64,000 nucleotides of DNA from Salvia splendens (lineage: Eukaryota; Streptophyta; Magnoliopsida; Lamiales; Lamiaceae), in the NCBI RefSeq assembly GCF_004379255.2, contig NC_056040.1:36133779-36197778 (forward strand), given 5' to 3'. Under the pieces are notes generated by a model, which was given only the letters and a program-made list of their open reading frames with translations, had not been told where the DNA came from and ran no database searches. A program made the translations under genes and the position numbers. Positions within the stretch are counted from its first letter, which is position 1, and every line of letters begins with the position of its first letter. Below, piece after piece: positions 63,841-64,000 of the stretch.

Positions 63841-64000
63841 TATCAAAGAAATCCTAAGTATTATTTGATATATTCTAGACGTCTATTCTAAATAGAATTA
63901 AGATTTGTATAAATATTGGTTGATTGGATTTTATTTATCGTATGGATTATGATTGAAACGTTTCTATCTAGTAATATCCTAGAAAGATTTAAATAATGAT
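63841..64000. other. AT-rich window end, nothing recognised
   Basis: Continues the composition of the preceding repeat without a clear further copy. Confidence 0.5.

Overview
This is a plant nuclear repeat region, with no intact cellular gene that I can recognise. The evidence is a Tekay/Del-type chromovirus pol, plant L1-type LINE ORFs (DUF4283-like domain plus CCHC knuckle), Ty1/copia remnants, and a broken gene resembling plant PIF/Harbinger-associated proteins. A dicot, possibly an asterid, is my low-confidence guess. I see no rRNA, tRNA, CRISPR or prokaryotic-style gene.

Left part (1-10.3 kb). The 3' part of a Ty3/gypsy chromovirus (RT, RNase H, integrase, chromodomain, polypurine tract, 2.58-kb 3' LTR) sits inside the reverse transcriptase domain of a minus-strand LINE. 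The LINE keeps its gag-like ORF1 and endonuclease with several frame breaks. Beyond the LINE 5' end are five monomers of a ~168-bp satellite arranged as ~336-bp dimers.

Centre (10.3-52 kb). About 26 kb of A+C-rich, G-poor hierarchical satellite has 1.7-1.8-kb and 2.2-kb higher-order units, cut by insertions: a truncated copia element (14.4-19.6 kb), two solo gypsy-type LTRs with perfect 5-bp target duplications (21.7-24.7 and 31.4-34.1 kb), and two TA-microsatellite-associated elements (0.32 kb and 4.35 kb). Both of the latter lie at the same (TA)n position of the satellite unit; the larger holds a degenerate FAR1-like exon. A 170-bp piece of copia LTR has been copied into the satellite at 10.87 kb.

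Right part (52-64 kb). A plus-strand copia 3' region is followed by a tandem series LTR / gypsy fragment / Gly-Pro-rich gene fragment / LTR / gypsy fragment / gene fragment / LTR. The flanks of the middle LTR show that the series arose by unequal recombination between LTRs. The last LTR is a solo insertion with a CTGCC duplication in the first exon of the minus-strand gene, whose start codon and TATA-like box remain. A GC-rich GCCGAG minisatellite and an AT-rich ~80-bp repeat end the window.

The most interesting points are the strand-asymmetric higher-order satellite, re-use of one (TA)n target site, a candidate intron conserved in five divergent LTRs, and the LTR-mediated tandem duplication. 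I found no convincing new protein-coding system; the many Tyr/His/Thr- or Val/Cys-rich ORFs of the array are compositional artefacts.
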